A stretch of 20,611 bases of DNA from a virus. The position numbers were made by a program, and so were the translations under genes. The notes under the pieces are model-generated. The model searched no databases. It saw only the letters and a program-made list of their open reading frames with translations, and was not told the origin of the DNA. Where the stretch lies: IMG/VR virus record IMGVR_UViG_3300042350_005042, positions 1 through 20,611 of that record. One strand, written 5' to 3'. Below, piece by piece: positions 11,854 through 19,868 of this stretch; position 1 is the first letter of the stretch; the number at the start of each line of letters is the position of its first letter.

Positions 11854-13884
11854 ATGGAAAGTCTCAATAAAGTAGTATCTAGTTTCAATATACAAGACAA
11901 CTTACACCCAAAGATTTGGTATTTACCAAATGAAAAACATATGGGTGACCCTGAAGGTCAGAAATACAAATTAAATCCAAAGGTTAGAAAAAATCTTTTG
12001 GAAATTGCTTATCAATTTATTGATTCATTTGGTTTGGATGTTGTTATAGATGATATCATTATCACAGGTTCAATCGCTAATTATAATTGGTCAAAATACT
12101 CGGACATTGATGTTCACATTTTAGTTGATTACAATCAATTTAATCCAAAATTAAAGGATACCTATGTTGAATATTTTGATATGAAAAAAATAATATTCAA
12201 CGAAAAAAGGAATGTAAAATTATTTGATTTTGATGTTGAGTTGTTTGTTGAGGACGCTGACGCTAAGGGTATTAGTGATGGTGTTTATTCACTTATGAAT
12301 GATGAATGGTTAAAAGAACCAAGTAAAAAAAAGACCACAATCAATAAGTCTGAAATAATTAAAAATTCAAAAAAATGGATGCGTATCATAGATACACTTC
12401 TTAAACATTTGGAAGGGGAAAGTCCTGAAACAATAATCAACAATGTTAAAAAAATTAAAACTAAGTTAAAGAAATATCGAATTGATGGTCTTAAAGGTAG
12501 TGGAGAATTAGGATTGGAAAATTTGGTATTTAAAGTTTTAAGAAGAAACGGATACATTCAAAAGTTATATTCTGAACCGATTAAATTAATTGATAACAAA
12601 CTTTCTTTAAAAGAGGCAGAGTTATCATCACCATTGGAAACGACAATAGTAGGTTCTAAGTTTGGTGCTGTAAGACCTGGTTTAGATACTAAAAAACCCC
12701 ACTCAGGAGTTGATTTGAAAGCGTCAACAGGGACACCCATCTATTCACCTGATAATGGACTTGTTGTAAAATCTGATATGGTTGGAAACAATGGTGGATG
12801 TGGTGGTTCATTATTTATTAAACACAAAGATGGTTTTGAAAGTAGATTTTGTCATTGTAGTGATATACTAGTAAAGGTTGGGGATTCAGTAAAAAAGGGT
12901 CAAAAGGTTGCACTTAGTGGTGGGGGTAAAAATGATAGAGGTAGAGGTTTTTCAACCGGAGCACATTTACATTACACTTTAGTAAAAGATGGTGTTTTGG
13001 TTGACCCAATGAATTTCATAGGTAGTTTTACCCCAATGAAAGCCTTAACGAAAATGACAACATCTGTAGATGGAACTATCAAAAAAATAATGACAATACT
13101 TAAGAAACCTGAATATAAAGATGTTGAATTAGAAAAGTTAAAAGAAAAGAAAAAAGATATAAAAATTTTAGAAGACCTAACAAAGATTATAAATGAAAAG
13201 AAAGAACTGAAATTTTCAAGAAATAATAGTTTTGATGAAAGTGTTTTAATAATTCAAAAAATACTCAAGGTTTTAGGGTATGCTGATGATGACTTTAAAA
13301 TAAATGGTATTTACGATTTGAATACTCAACAAGTTGTAAAGGAGTTTCAAACAGATAACGACTTAAGTTCAACAGGAACACTCAATACTGAAGACCTTAA
13401 AGTTATATATTTTTTGGTTTTAGCAAATGAGTTGCAACAAGCTGAATTTGACAAAATTGAATTAGATAAAGTAGATGAATTCTCCAATCCCGATTTATTA
13501 ATCTATCAAGAAATTCTTACTAATTTAGGAGCACCAATATCTAAAGAAAATCTCAGATTTTTATATGCTTTGAGAAATAGTTTTACAGATACCAAAGCAA
13601 AAAACAATCCTTTTAATGTCAAATTCAATTTGATTGAAGACCCAAAGATGACTGATTACAATAAAACTGAGACAAAAAATTATTCATCACCCGAATTCGG
13701 TATAAAAGCAACTATAAAAACCTTGAAACAACCAAGGTACAAATGTATTGTTGACTCCTTGAAAATACAAGAAACTGCTGATGGAATCGCTCGTTGTGAA
13801 ATTTTACAGAATATAGGAATCCAAGACGAAATTTTAGAATTGCTCAAAAATGAAAATTTGATACCTATAAAAATTTCAAATTAG
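11854..13884 (+). CDS. Multidomain lysin: nucleotidyltransferase-like, M23 peptidase, PG-binding, lysozyme-like
   Basis: 676 residues. Residues 65-135 have the Pol-beta nucleotidyltransferase signature: ITGSIANYNWSKYSDIDVHI (Gly72-Ser73, Asp84, Asp86) and a third acidic residue in FDVELFVED. Residues 258-392 are an intact M23 peptidase: HSGVD (His283, Asp287), the central His334 (FCHC) and HLHY (His371, His373). Residues about 455-520 resemble a peptidoglycan-binding type-1 domain (IQKILKVLGY, GIYDLNTQQVVKEFQ). Residues 560-650 resemble a phage lysozyme-like domain (KAKNNPFN, NYSSPEFGIKATIKTL), but the Glu usually found before NNP[FL]N is not obvious. A virion-associated cell-wall-degrading protein is likely. 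The nucleotidyltransferase-like domain is an unusual partner and could modify a nucleotide, tRNA or protein, or have lost activity. Confidence 0.82.
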   Translation: MESLNKVVSSFNIQDNLHPKIWYLPNEKHMGDPEGQKYKLNPKVRKNLLEIAYQFIDSFGLDVVIDDIIITGSIANYNWSKYSDIDVHILVDYNQFNPKLKDTYVEYFDMKKIIFNEKRNVKLFDFDVELFVEDADAKGISDGVYSLMNDEWLKEPSKKKTTINKSEIIKNSKKWMRIIDTLLKHLEGESPETIINNVKKIKTKLKKYRIDGLKGSGELGLENLVFKVLRRNGYIQKLYSEPIKLIDNKLSLKEAELSSPLETTIVGSKFGAVRPGLDTKKPHSGVDLKASTGTPIYSPDNGLVVKSDMVGNNGGCGGSLFIKHKDGFESRFCHCSDILVKVGDSVKKGQKVALSGGGKNDRGRGFSTGAHLHYTLVKDGVLVDPMNFIGSFTPMKALTKMTTSVDGTIKKIMTILKKPEYKDVELEKLKEKKKDIKILEDLTKIINEKKELKFSRNNSFDESVLIIQKILKVLGYADDDFKINGIYDLNTQQVVKEFQTDNDLSSTGTLNTEDLKVIYFLVLANELQQAEFDKIELDKVDEFSNPDLLIYQEILTNLGAPISKENLRFLYALRNSFTDTKAKNNPFNVKFNLIEDPKMTDYNKTETKNYSSPEFGIKATIKTLKQPRYKCIVDSLKIQETADGIARCEILQNIGIQDEILELLKNENLIPIKISN

Positions 13885-13916
13885 GAGTGTGAACAGAATA
13901 AATAATTTTAATTGTA

Positions 13917-13924
13917 TATTTATA
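13917..13924 (+). promoter_or_regulatory. TATTTATA box upstream of gene 13953
   Basis: It lies 28 nt before the ATG at 13953, at the head of a run of four closely spaced genes. No terminator precedes it, so it may add a late start site. Confidence 0.4.
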
Positions 13925-13952
13925 TTAAAATAATTAACAAAAAAAAATAATT

Positions 13953-15191
13953 ATGGGAAAATTGAGACCTATTGGTAGTGAAAAACTACAAGGAGATGAT
14001 AAAATTAGAAGAATGATTGAAATAAGTAACTATAACTTAAATGTACCTAAATCAATCAACGAAAATTCTTCTATGGAATATAAAAAAACTTTAGTTGATG
14101 GTAATACATATCATATCATCAAAGAGAAAAGTGGATATGTTTTGAAAAAGGGGTTGAATGAAAGTGTTGCGGAATATATTGAACCTATAGCAAATAGAAA
14201 ATATTATTCTTCATACTCGCAAGCCTTCAAAAGATTGAACTTGATAGTTAAAGAGGTAAATGATAATTTTGGTCACAAGGGTAACATTTCACTTTTCAAT
14301 GAATCAGATGATGAAACAAAATATTATTTGAACTTAGATGAACAAGGAGAAACTCCTCCAGCTCCTGCACCCGCACCTGCACCACAACCTCAAACACCAC
14401 CCGCTCCAGCCCCTGAACCAAGTGCTGAAACTCCTATGACTCCAGAACCTGAGGTAGATATGTCCGATGAAATGGATGTAGAGACTATGGATGATGAAGA
14501 ACAAGATGAGGAAGTTGTAACTTATAAATCTATACAAAAAACAGTTGGTAAGTTGGCTCAAAAAACTAGAGAGTTTTTGTCGGATGAAGAAAATCAATTA
14601 GATACTAAACAAATCAAATATATTATAAATTCAATATTGTCTGCTTTACCTTTAGAAGATTTGGATGAAGATGATAAAGAGGAAATTATGACTAAATTTG
14701 AAGGCGGTGAAGAGGAAGGTTATGAAGAAACTGAGACTGAAATAGATACTGAAGAAACACCAATTGAACCTCCTACCGAAGAAATGGGAATGGAAACTCC
14801 ACCGGCACCTCCTACGCCTGAGGGTGAAATGGAAGAATCAGAACATATGTATAGACATGGTGGTCCTAGAACTATGAAAAATAGAATGGATACTGAAAAT
14901 ATGTTTGAGAATATGTTTAATGAATCAGTTGTGGATAAAGTATTGAGGAAATATTTTAAATCTGAACCAACTAAAAAAGTTATTTCAGAATCTAAAATTT
15001 CCAAAAATGTTAAAAGAAATTTAGATGGAATTGAAAGATTATCTGAATCATTTGCTCAAGAAAAATCATCAGTTAAATTGGTAAACAAATATCCTCACGC
15101 TAAACTTTTAGGTAGAAACAAGAAACAACAACTAGTATTTGAAATTAATAGTGAAAGAATATTCGTAACACAGAAAGGTAGTATCTTATGA
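13953..15191 (+). CDS. Acidic, Pro-rich probable virion assembly protein
   Basis: 412 residues. The N-terminus MGKLRPIGSEKLQGDDKIRR leads into a small folded region to about residue 130. A Pro/Ala linker of the form PAPAPAPAP (about 132-165) is followed by very acidic Glu/Asp/Met/Thr/Pro segments (about 166-200 and 250-310) around a short helical domain (YKSIQKTVGKLAQKTREFLS). The C-terminal 100 residues are basic and helical with KKVISESK (Ile-Ser-Glu at 344-346), then a beta-like end (QLVFEINSERIFVTQ). It starts a cluster in which it overlaps the next gene by ATGA. The acidic, low-complexity centre and possible (I/L)-x-E sites recall T4 head-core proteins, but there is no recognised homology. 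Function is inferred from position before terminase and portal. Confidence 0.7.
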   Translation: MGKLRPIGSEKLQGDDKIRRMIEISNYNLNVPKSINENSSMEYKKTLVDGNTYHIIKEKSGYVLKKGLNESVAEYIEPIANRKYYSSYSQAFKRLNLIVKEVNDNFGHKGNISLFNESDDETKYYLNLDEQGETPPAPAPAPAPQPQTPPAPAPEPSAETPMTPEPEVDMSDEMDVETMDDEEQDEEVVTYKSIQKTVGKLAQKTREFLSDEENQLDTKQIKYIINSILSALPLEDLDEDDKEEIMTKFEGGEEEGYEETETEIDTEETPIEPPTEEMGMETPPAPPTPEGEMEESEHMYRHGGPRTMKNRMDTENMFENMFNESVVDKVLRKYFKSEPTKKVISESKISKNVKRNLDGIERLSESFAQEKSSVKLVNKYPHAKLLGRNKKQQLVFEINSERIFVTQKGSIL

Positions 15192-15601
15192 TGAATTTAA
15201 TTTTTGTTAATGAATTAGGACCTAATTACAAAGGTGATAACATTTACGAATTTATTTTTTCAGATAAAATAGATGATGTTTGGGGTGAAATGTGGGATTC
15301 AAAACCATCAAATGGTTATCCAAATCCTCCCGACATTCAACACATAAAGAAAGTCGGAGTTTTGAAAAACGATAAGATATCATTATCAGTAATTCAAAAG
15401 TCCGATTATTTTTCAATGATAGATGCAATCGATGATGTTGTTGCTTTAGCTTGGGAGAACGAAAACGATGGGGTTAATTTTGATTTAGTTAAAAGATTAG
15501 TCTTCAGATATGGTGATAGTGAGGAAATAATTAAAAATAAATTATACGAAAGAGACATTGTTCTCGAATATGAAAAAAAATTAAGTTATGAACTTGAATA
15601 A
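15188..15601 (+). CDS. Conserved-looking unknown protein (137 aa)
   Basis: 137 residues starting MMNLIFVNELGPNYKGDNIY, compact and apparently a single mixed alpha/beta domain, with many aromatic residues (VWGEMWDSKPSNGYPNPP). No signal peptide or membrane segment. It resembles small proteins I associate with T4-like aquatic phages, but I cannot name a family or function. It overlaps the upstream gene by 4 bases (ATGA) and the downstream gene by 14 bases, so it must be translated from the same message. Position within the head and packaging cluster suggests an assembly or structural role. Confidence 0.75.
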   Translation: MMNLIFVNELGPNYKGDNIYEFIFSDKIDDVWGEMWDSKPSNGYPNPPDIQHIKKVGVLKNDKISLSVIQKSDYFSMIDAIDDVVALAWENENDGVNFDLVKRLVFRYGDSEEIIKNKLYERDIVLEYEKKLSYELE

Positions 15602-16676
15602 AAAAATTGGATTTTTGTTAGACACAGGGTTCACTCCAAAGTTTGTTTCATCTTTAAATGAAAGTAAAATTAGTTTATTGTATGAAAAAATGACTAAAAA
15701 AGAAGAGAGTAAAGAAGCGCAAGAAATAACAACAAAAATAAAACGATTTTCCGCTTCAGAGGTTGCTGATGCTAAAACTAAAGGAGAGTCTTTGCCAGGG
15801 GGAAAAGCAGTTAAAATGAATCCTGATGGTAGTGTTGATGTTACAATGGAGGGAGTGGAAATTGGTGAAGATGATACAATTAATGTTGTTAATGATCCAG
15901 ATGCAACAGCTGATGGAATGGGGATGTTCGAAACGGATATTAATGAAAAGTTCGAATCAAAAGCACAACAAGGATTATTTTGGGCTCGTTGTAATAAATG
16001 TAAGACTGATGATTGTAAGTGGTGTAAAATGGCGAAAGAGTTTTCCAAGAGTACATCAAAAAAACAATATAAAGATATGCCTGAAAAAAAACATCCTGAA
16101 AAGACTGTAAAATACAAGAAAAAAGAAACCAAGGAAAATTTTACTTTCAAAGATTATTTAGGTAAATTAGGTTCAACCTATACAAGTGAAATGGCAAAAA
16201 AAGTTAAAGGAACAACACCTACTTTTAGTGAATCAATCTTTGAAAAAAATTTAGAAAATATAATTCAAGAAAATTTAAAACCAACTATGAAAAAAAGAGA
16301 TTTACTTAAACTAATTGAATCTGAAATCCAAAGAAAAAAAGGATTAAATGAAGATTTTTATTTTGATGAAAAGGAACCTGAATTAGATGAGGATTTTATG
16401 ATGGATGGTGGTGATACAACAACAATTACCCCAGTAAAACCAAAAACAAAACCATCCATTGACCCTGATAAGGAGGAGGAATATGATGAACCTATGAATC
16501 CTGACGAAGGTGAAGAACCCCATCCCCAAGCACCATTAAAAGGTAAACCTATAGTAGCAAAGTCAAAAATGGATGACGAAAATGAAATTTTAGGTAAATT
16601 CAAAAAAAGATTCGATATGGATATGGATAGATTAGATAATGTAACACACAAACCACATAGATTCAAAAAATATTAA
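15588..16676 (+). CDS. Virion-associated-type protein with zinc-ribbon-like insert
   Basis: 362 residues. Residues 122-170 resemble the short DUF3008-type phage motif (SKAQQ...AKEFSKSTSKK...MPEKKH). Between its two parts lies a four-Cys cluster, CNKC-KTDD-CKWC (135, 138, 143, 146), that could bind zinc. The N-terminal 120 residues are mixed charged. Residues 215-260 are helical with several Leu/Ile-x-Glu sites (LLKLIESEIQ). The C-terminal third is acidic and Pro-rich (EEEYDEPMNPDEGEEP), and the end is basic (HKPHRFKKY). It overlaps the previous gene by 14 bases and is followed after 4 nt by the next start. I infer a head or internal protein; no enzymatic motif is visible. Confidence 0.72.
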   Translation: MNLNKKIGFLLDTGFTPKFVSSLNESKISLLYEKMTKKEESKEAQEITTKIKRFSASEVADAKTKGESLPGGKAVKMNPDGSVDVTMEGVEIGEDDTINVVNDPDATADGMGMFETDINEKFESKAQQGLFWARCNKCKTDDCKWCKMAKEFSKSTSKKQYKDMPEKKHPEKTVKYKKKETKENFTFKDYLGKLGSTYTSEMAKKVKGTTPTFSESIFEKNLENIIQENLKPTMKKRDLLKLIESEIQRKKGLNEDFYFDEKEPELDEDFMMDGGDTTTITPVKPKTKPSIDPDKEEEYDEPMNPDEGEEPHPQAPLKGKPIVAKSKMDDENEILGKFKKRFDMDMDRLDNVTHKPHRFKKY

Positions 16677-16680
16677 AAAA

Positions 16681-17829
16681 ATGAAAAAATTATTATATGA
16701 GGCACCAATTGATGACTTTTTGAGTTCTGATGCTAAAGAAAAAATTATAAAAGCACAGAATAGAAAATATCAATCAGCAAAAGAAGGTGGTGGAAGTAGT
16801 AATAATATGGGTTACTTGATGAGTTATTTACCTAGTCTTGAATTGGAACACAAAACAAAATTATTGAATTTAGCAAAAGCAATATTTTTGTCCAAGTTTC
16901 CCAAAATCAAAGAAAGGGTTGATAAAGGTGTCTTAACTTTAGATGTTGATTTTTCAAGTAATCCAAGTATTAGGACTAAAACTCAAACTATTTCAACTGA
17001 CCAAGTAAATAAAGCTAAAGAAATTGACCCAGATTTTGAAGAAAGAATAAAGGCAAGAAATTTTATTAATGCGACAACTCAGGGAACTGCTTGGGCTGAT
17101 GGTTTTAATGCTTACAAAGAAGTCGAAAGTCAGTTGGAAAATCTTGACCCTGAACTTTTAAAAAAATATAAGGAGTTTGAAAATTCGGCTACAGTTTTCT
17201 ATAATGATAACACACAAATGTTGGAAAGGATGGCTCAACAATCTGTTGGGAGGGTAGCATTCGCTGATGTTAGACCTGATGAAAGCAAACCAGGTAATTG
17301 GATAATAGAAGTAAGAGCCCCACACTTTCCTTTGTTAGTACACGAATTATTTAAGGCTGGTAGATATTATAATTCTATTCTTTTTATGCCTAAAGATAAA
17401 AATGTCAGTAATACTTTGAAGGATACTACAGATACTCATAAACATGAGATTAAGAATATGATTACTGGTAGAGAAATTAGTTCAAAGTTAAAGTATCTAT
17501 GGGGTGAATTGATTGATGGTTATGAACCTTGGATGGATGGGATGATTCAAACTCAATTCAATAGAATTGCTAACGATGATGTGAAATTACACAATTACAT
17601 TATGTATAATGGGGTATTAGATGGAGACCAAAAAGCTATGGATTTGTTTGAAAAATATTCTCAAAAGATTGTCAATTCAATTTTAAAAAATCCACCAAAA
17701 ATAGAAAAACCCGATTACAACAAAATTATAAAAACAGAAAAAAAACCTGAGACAATTGAACCTGAAGAGGATGACGATTTCAATCCTGACGATTGGGATA
17801 CTTTTGACTTTGATGATGATAACGATTAA
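16681..17829 (+). CDS. Unknown virion-region protein with acidic tail
   Basis: 382 residues beginning MKKLLYEAPIDDFLSSDAKE. LLYE followed by Ala fits an (L/I)-x-E prohead-protease-like site close to the N-terminus. The central region is mixed alpha/beta, with a conserved-looking segment VRAPHFPLLVHELFKAGRYY (about 217-236). HELF resembles the start of an HExxH motif, but a second His is absent, so I do not call a protease. The last 30 residues are almost only Asp, Glu, Phe, Trp and Asn (DDDFNPDDWDTFDFDDDND), an acidic tail that could mimic DNA or contact a basic partner. The gene closes the four-gene cluster and is followed by a strong terminator before terminase. I do not recognise the family. 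Confidence 0.7.
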   Translation: MKKLLYEAPIDDFLSSDAKEKIIKAQNRKYQSAKEGGGSSNNMGYLMSYLPSLELEHKTKLLNLAKAIFLSKFPKIKERVDKGVLTLDVDFSSNPSIRTKTQTISTDQVNKAKEIDPDFEERIKARNFINATTQGTAWADGFNAYKEVESQLENLDPELLKKYKEFENSATVFYNDNTQMLERMAQQSVGRVAFADVRPDESKPGNWIIEVRAPHFPLLVHELFKAGRYYNSILFMPKDKNVSNTLKDTTDTHKHEIKNMITGREISSKLKYLWGELIDGYEPWMDGMIQTQFNRIANDDVKLHNYIMYNGVLDGDQKAMDLFEKYSQKIVNSILKNPPKIEKPDYNKIIKTEKKPETIEPEEDDDFNPDDWDTFDFDDDND

Positions 17830-17834
17830 CTTAC

Positions 17835-17870
17835 AAACCCCCATTTATAATTAAGTGGGGGTTTTTATAT
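17835..17870 (+). terminator. Intrinsic terminator before terminase
   Basis: AAACCCCCA (17835-17843) pairs perfectly with TGGGGGTTT (17856-17864) and is followed by TTATATTTAT. It separates the four-gene cluster from the terminase transcript; the terminase TATTTATA box begins at 17868, abutting the hairpin. Confidence 0.88.
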
Positions 17871-17875
17871 TTATA
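17868..17875 (+). promoter_or_regulatory. TATTTATA box upstream of terminase
   Basis: The box lies 13 nt before the ATG at 17889 and directly behind a terminator. The position normally occupied by a -35 element is inside the terminator stem, so if this is a promoter it works without a conventional -35, as T4 late promoters do. Confidence 0.45.
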
Positions 17876-17888
17876 TAAAATATAATTT

Positions 17889-19658
17889 ATGAGTTTAACA
17901 AAAGAACAAGTTATGATTGAGTATGTAAAGTGTATGAAAGATACACCTTATGCACTCAGAACATATTTGGAAACATATGATAATACGGTATCAAAATATG
18001 TTCCATTGGAATTATTTCCTGACCAAATATCACTATTAAATGACTATGAGGAATACAATGAAAATATTGCATTAAAATACAGACAAGCTGGTGTGTCCAC
18101 GGTGACAGCTGCTTGGATATCAAAGAAAATAGCTTTTGCTAAAAAGGTAAAACCTGAGAAAATTTTGATTATTGCCAATAAATTAGATACATCTATGGAG
18201 ATGGCAAACAAGATAAGAATGTTTATTAGTCAATGGCCATCTTGGGTGGGTATTGATTTTGCAGCGGAAAAAAATTCACAAAAACATTACAAAACAAATA
18301 ACGGATGTGAAGTAAAAGCGGTAGCAACATCAAAGGATGCTCTTCGTGGTTTTACACCAACAATTCTTGTATTTGACGAGGCTGCGTTTATTGATGCGGA
18401 CTCTGACTTCTGGGCTGCTTGTATGGCCTCACTTTCAACTGGAGGTAAAGTTATTGTGGTATCAACACCAAATGGTTATGATGCAATTTACTATGAAATA
18501 TATAATCAAGCAAGTAGGGGAATGAATGATTTCAAAATCTCTGAGATGTTTTGGTTTAGAGACCCAAGATACACAAAAGATTTGTACTTAGTTAAAACTC
18601 AAGATACAATCCATTACCTTCTCAATAAAGAAGAATACCCCAAAGATGAAATTATTAGTTGGGAAAATATTCAATTTGAGGACAGAAACTTCGAGGAACT
18701 TAAACTGATGATGGATTCAGGTTACAAACCCTGCTCTTCTTGGTTTGAAGGTATGGTTAAAAAATTGAAATATGATAAAAGAAAAGTATCTCAAGAGTTA
18801 GAGTGTAACTTCCTTGGTTCTGGTGATAATGTCTTTGATTCTTTATTGATGCAAAGGGTAAAAGAGAATATGATTAGAGAACCCCAAAATAAAATGATTG
18901 GTAACTCTTTATGGATTTGGAAAGAACCTGTGATGGGTCACAAATATGTAATGGGTGTGGATGTGAGTAGAGGGGATAGTGAGGATTTTAGTTCATTCCA
19001 AATTATTGATTTTGATGAAAGAGAACAAGTTGCGGAATATGTGGGAAAACTTCCACCTGATACAATGGCAGAAATATGTTACAAATGGGCTAATATGTAT
19101 AATGCTTTTATTGTAATAGATATTACTGGAGGTATGGGTGTATCAACATCTAGAAAACTCCAAGAAATGGGTTATAAAAATCTGTATGTTGATGGGGTTG
19201 ATTTGGCAAACAAATGGAAGTATGACCCAAAAGCTTTGGATAAAATACCTGGTCTCAATTTTAACAACAAACGAGTTCAAATAATCGCATCATTTGAAGA
19301 AGCGATGAGACATCAGTTCAAGATATATAGTTTACGATTATTCAATGAAATGAATACTTTCGTTTATATTAATGGAAGACCTGACCACCAAAAAGGACAA
19401 CATGACGATTTAATTATGTCTATCGCTATGGCAACATATGTAGCAGAATCATCATTCACCAGTTTGGAAAAAGTAACCGAACAAACTAAGGCTATGTTGG
19501 AATCTTGGTCAGTTGCAAATAATGAAAACGCTTCTAAACAATTGGATTTTAATCCTGTGATACCTTATGGTCACGAAAGAATAAATCAACGAAATGTTAA
19601 TGCAACAAGAGAGGATTATCAAAAATATGGTTGGTTATTTGGAAACAACGGACGATAA
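17889..19658 (+). CDS. terL: Terminase large subunit (gp17-like packaging ATPase/nuclease)
   Basis: 589 residues. The N-terminal ATPase domain contains ALKYRQAGVSTVTAAW (Walker A-like RQAGVST at 65-71), Walker B TILVFDEAAF (Asp163-Glu164) and the coupling motif STP (192-194). The C-terminal RNase H-like nuclease has MGVDVSRGD (Asp358), VIDITGG (Asp411) and HDDLIMS (Asp506/507). It powers translocation of phage DNA into the prohead through the portal and cuts the concatemer. Length and motif order match T4-type large terminases (about 570-610 residues). The Walker A position that is Lys in T4 gp17 is Val69; many phage terminases show such deviant P-loops. It is the first gene after a terminator and precedes a small gene and the portal gene. 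Confidence 0.95.
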   Translation: MSLTKEQVMIEYVKCMKDTPYALRTYLETYDNTVSKYVPLELFPDQISLLNDYEEYNENIALKYRQAGVSTVTAAWISKKIAFAKKVKPEKILIIANKLDTSMEMANKIRMFISQWPSWVGIDFAAEKNSQKHYKTNNGCEVKAVATSKDALRGFTPTILVFDEAAFIDADSDFWAACMASLSTGGKVIVVSTPNGYDAIYYEIYNQASRGMNDFKISEMFWFRDPRYTKDLYLVKTQDTIHYLLNKEEYPKDEIISWENIQFEDRNFEELKLMMDSGYKPCSSWFEGMVKKLKYDKRKVSQELECNFLGSGDNVFDSLLMQRVKENMIREPQNKMIGNSLWIWKEPVMGHKYVMGVDVSRGDSEDFSSFQIIDFDEREQVAEYVGKLPPDTMAEICYKWANMYNAFIVIDITGGMGVSTSRKLQEMGYKNLYVDGVDLANKWKYDPKALDKIPGLNFNNKRVQIIASFEEAMRHQFKIYSLRLFNEMNTFVYINGRPDHQKGQHDDLIMSIAMATYVAESSFTSLEKVTEQTKAMLESWSVANNENASKQLDFNPVIPYGHERINQRNVNATREDYQKYGWLFGNNGR

Positions 19659-19666
19659 TATTTATA
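19659..19666 (+). promoter_or_regulatory. TATTTATA box upstream of gene 19678
   Basis: The box starts one base after the terminase stop codon and lies 11 nt before the next ATG. Confidence 0.35.
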
Positions 19667-19677
19667 AAATAAAACAT

Positions 19678-19830
19678 ATGGGACTAGTAAACAGAAAAAA
19701 ATCAGGAAAGAAATTGAATGGGACAAAAATGATTGTTGAAGGTCAAGGTGTTAGTACAGTCGCTAAACCAACTCCATTTTCAGGAGAAAAATTAAAATTA
19801 ACTCCAGTTAATAACCAACAAACAAATTAA
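19678..19830 (+). CDS. Small basic protein between terminase and portal (50 aa)
   Basis: 50 residues from ATG 19678; an upstream in-frame ATG at 19594 lies inside the terminase gene and is less likely. The sequence is basic and Gly/Lys/Thr/Pro-rich (MGLVNRKKSGKKLNGTK, VAKPTPFSGEKLKLTP), with no hydrophobic core, probably disordered. No family recognised. Its position 19 nt after terL and 38 nt before the portal gene, with its own TATTTATA box, suggests a small head or packaging accessory protein. Low information content means it could be mispredicted, but the start context and spacing are those of its neighbours. Confidence 0.6.
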   Translation: MGLVNRKKSGKKLNGTKMIVEGQGVSTVAKPTPFSGEKLKLTPVNNQQTN

Positions 19831-19847
19831 ACACTTGAGTTAGTTCT

Positions 19848-19855
19848 TATTTATG
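19848..19855 (+). promoter_or_regulatory. TATTTATG box upstream of portal gene
   Basis: A one-base variant of the recurring box, 13 nt before the ATG at 19869, the same spacing as at terminase. Confidence 0.35.
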
Positions 19856-19868
19856 ATAAATTAATTAT

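Noticed and set aside
14353-14420. Pro/Ala-rich repeat at nucleotide level as a tandem-repeat element or CRISPR-like array
   Set aside because: It is an in-frame low-complexity linker (PAPAPAP); there are no spacers, and codons vary between units.
14334-15004. Reverse-strand ORFs with membrane-like or Ser/Val-rich composition
   Set aside because: They are complements of Pro/Ala- and Glu/Thr-rich codons of the gene at 13953; composition explains the open frames.
15581-16150. Reverse-strand 189-aa ORF with hydrophobic, Ser-rich stretches
   Set aside because: Antisense shadow of the gene at 15588-16676, which has matching overlaps with its neighbours and recognisable motifs.
17281-17360. HELF in gene 16681 as a zinc-protease HExxH motif
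   Set aside because: The second His and a downstream ligand are absent (HELFKAG), so there is no support for a metalloprotease.
19594-19677. Extended start for the small gene after terminase
   Set aside because: It would lie inside the terminase reading frame; ATG 19678 has the spacing and upstream box seen at neighbouring genes.
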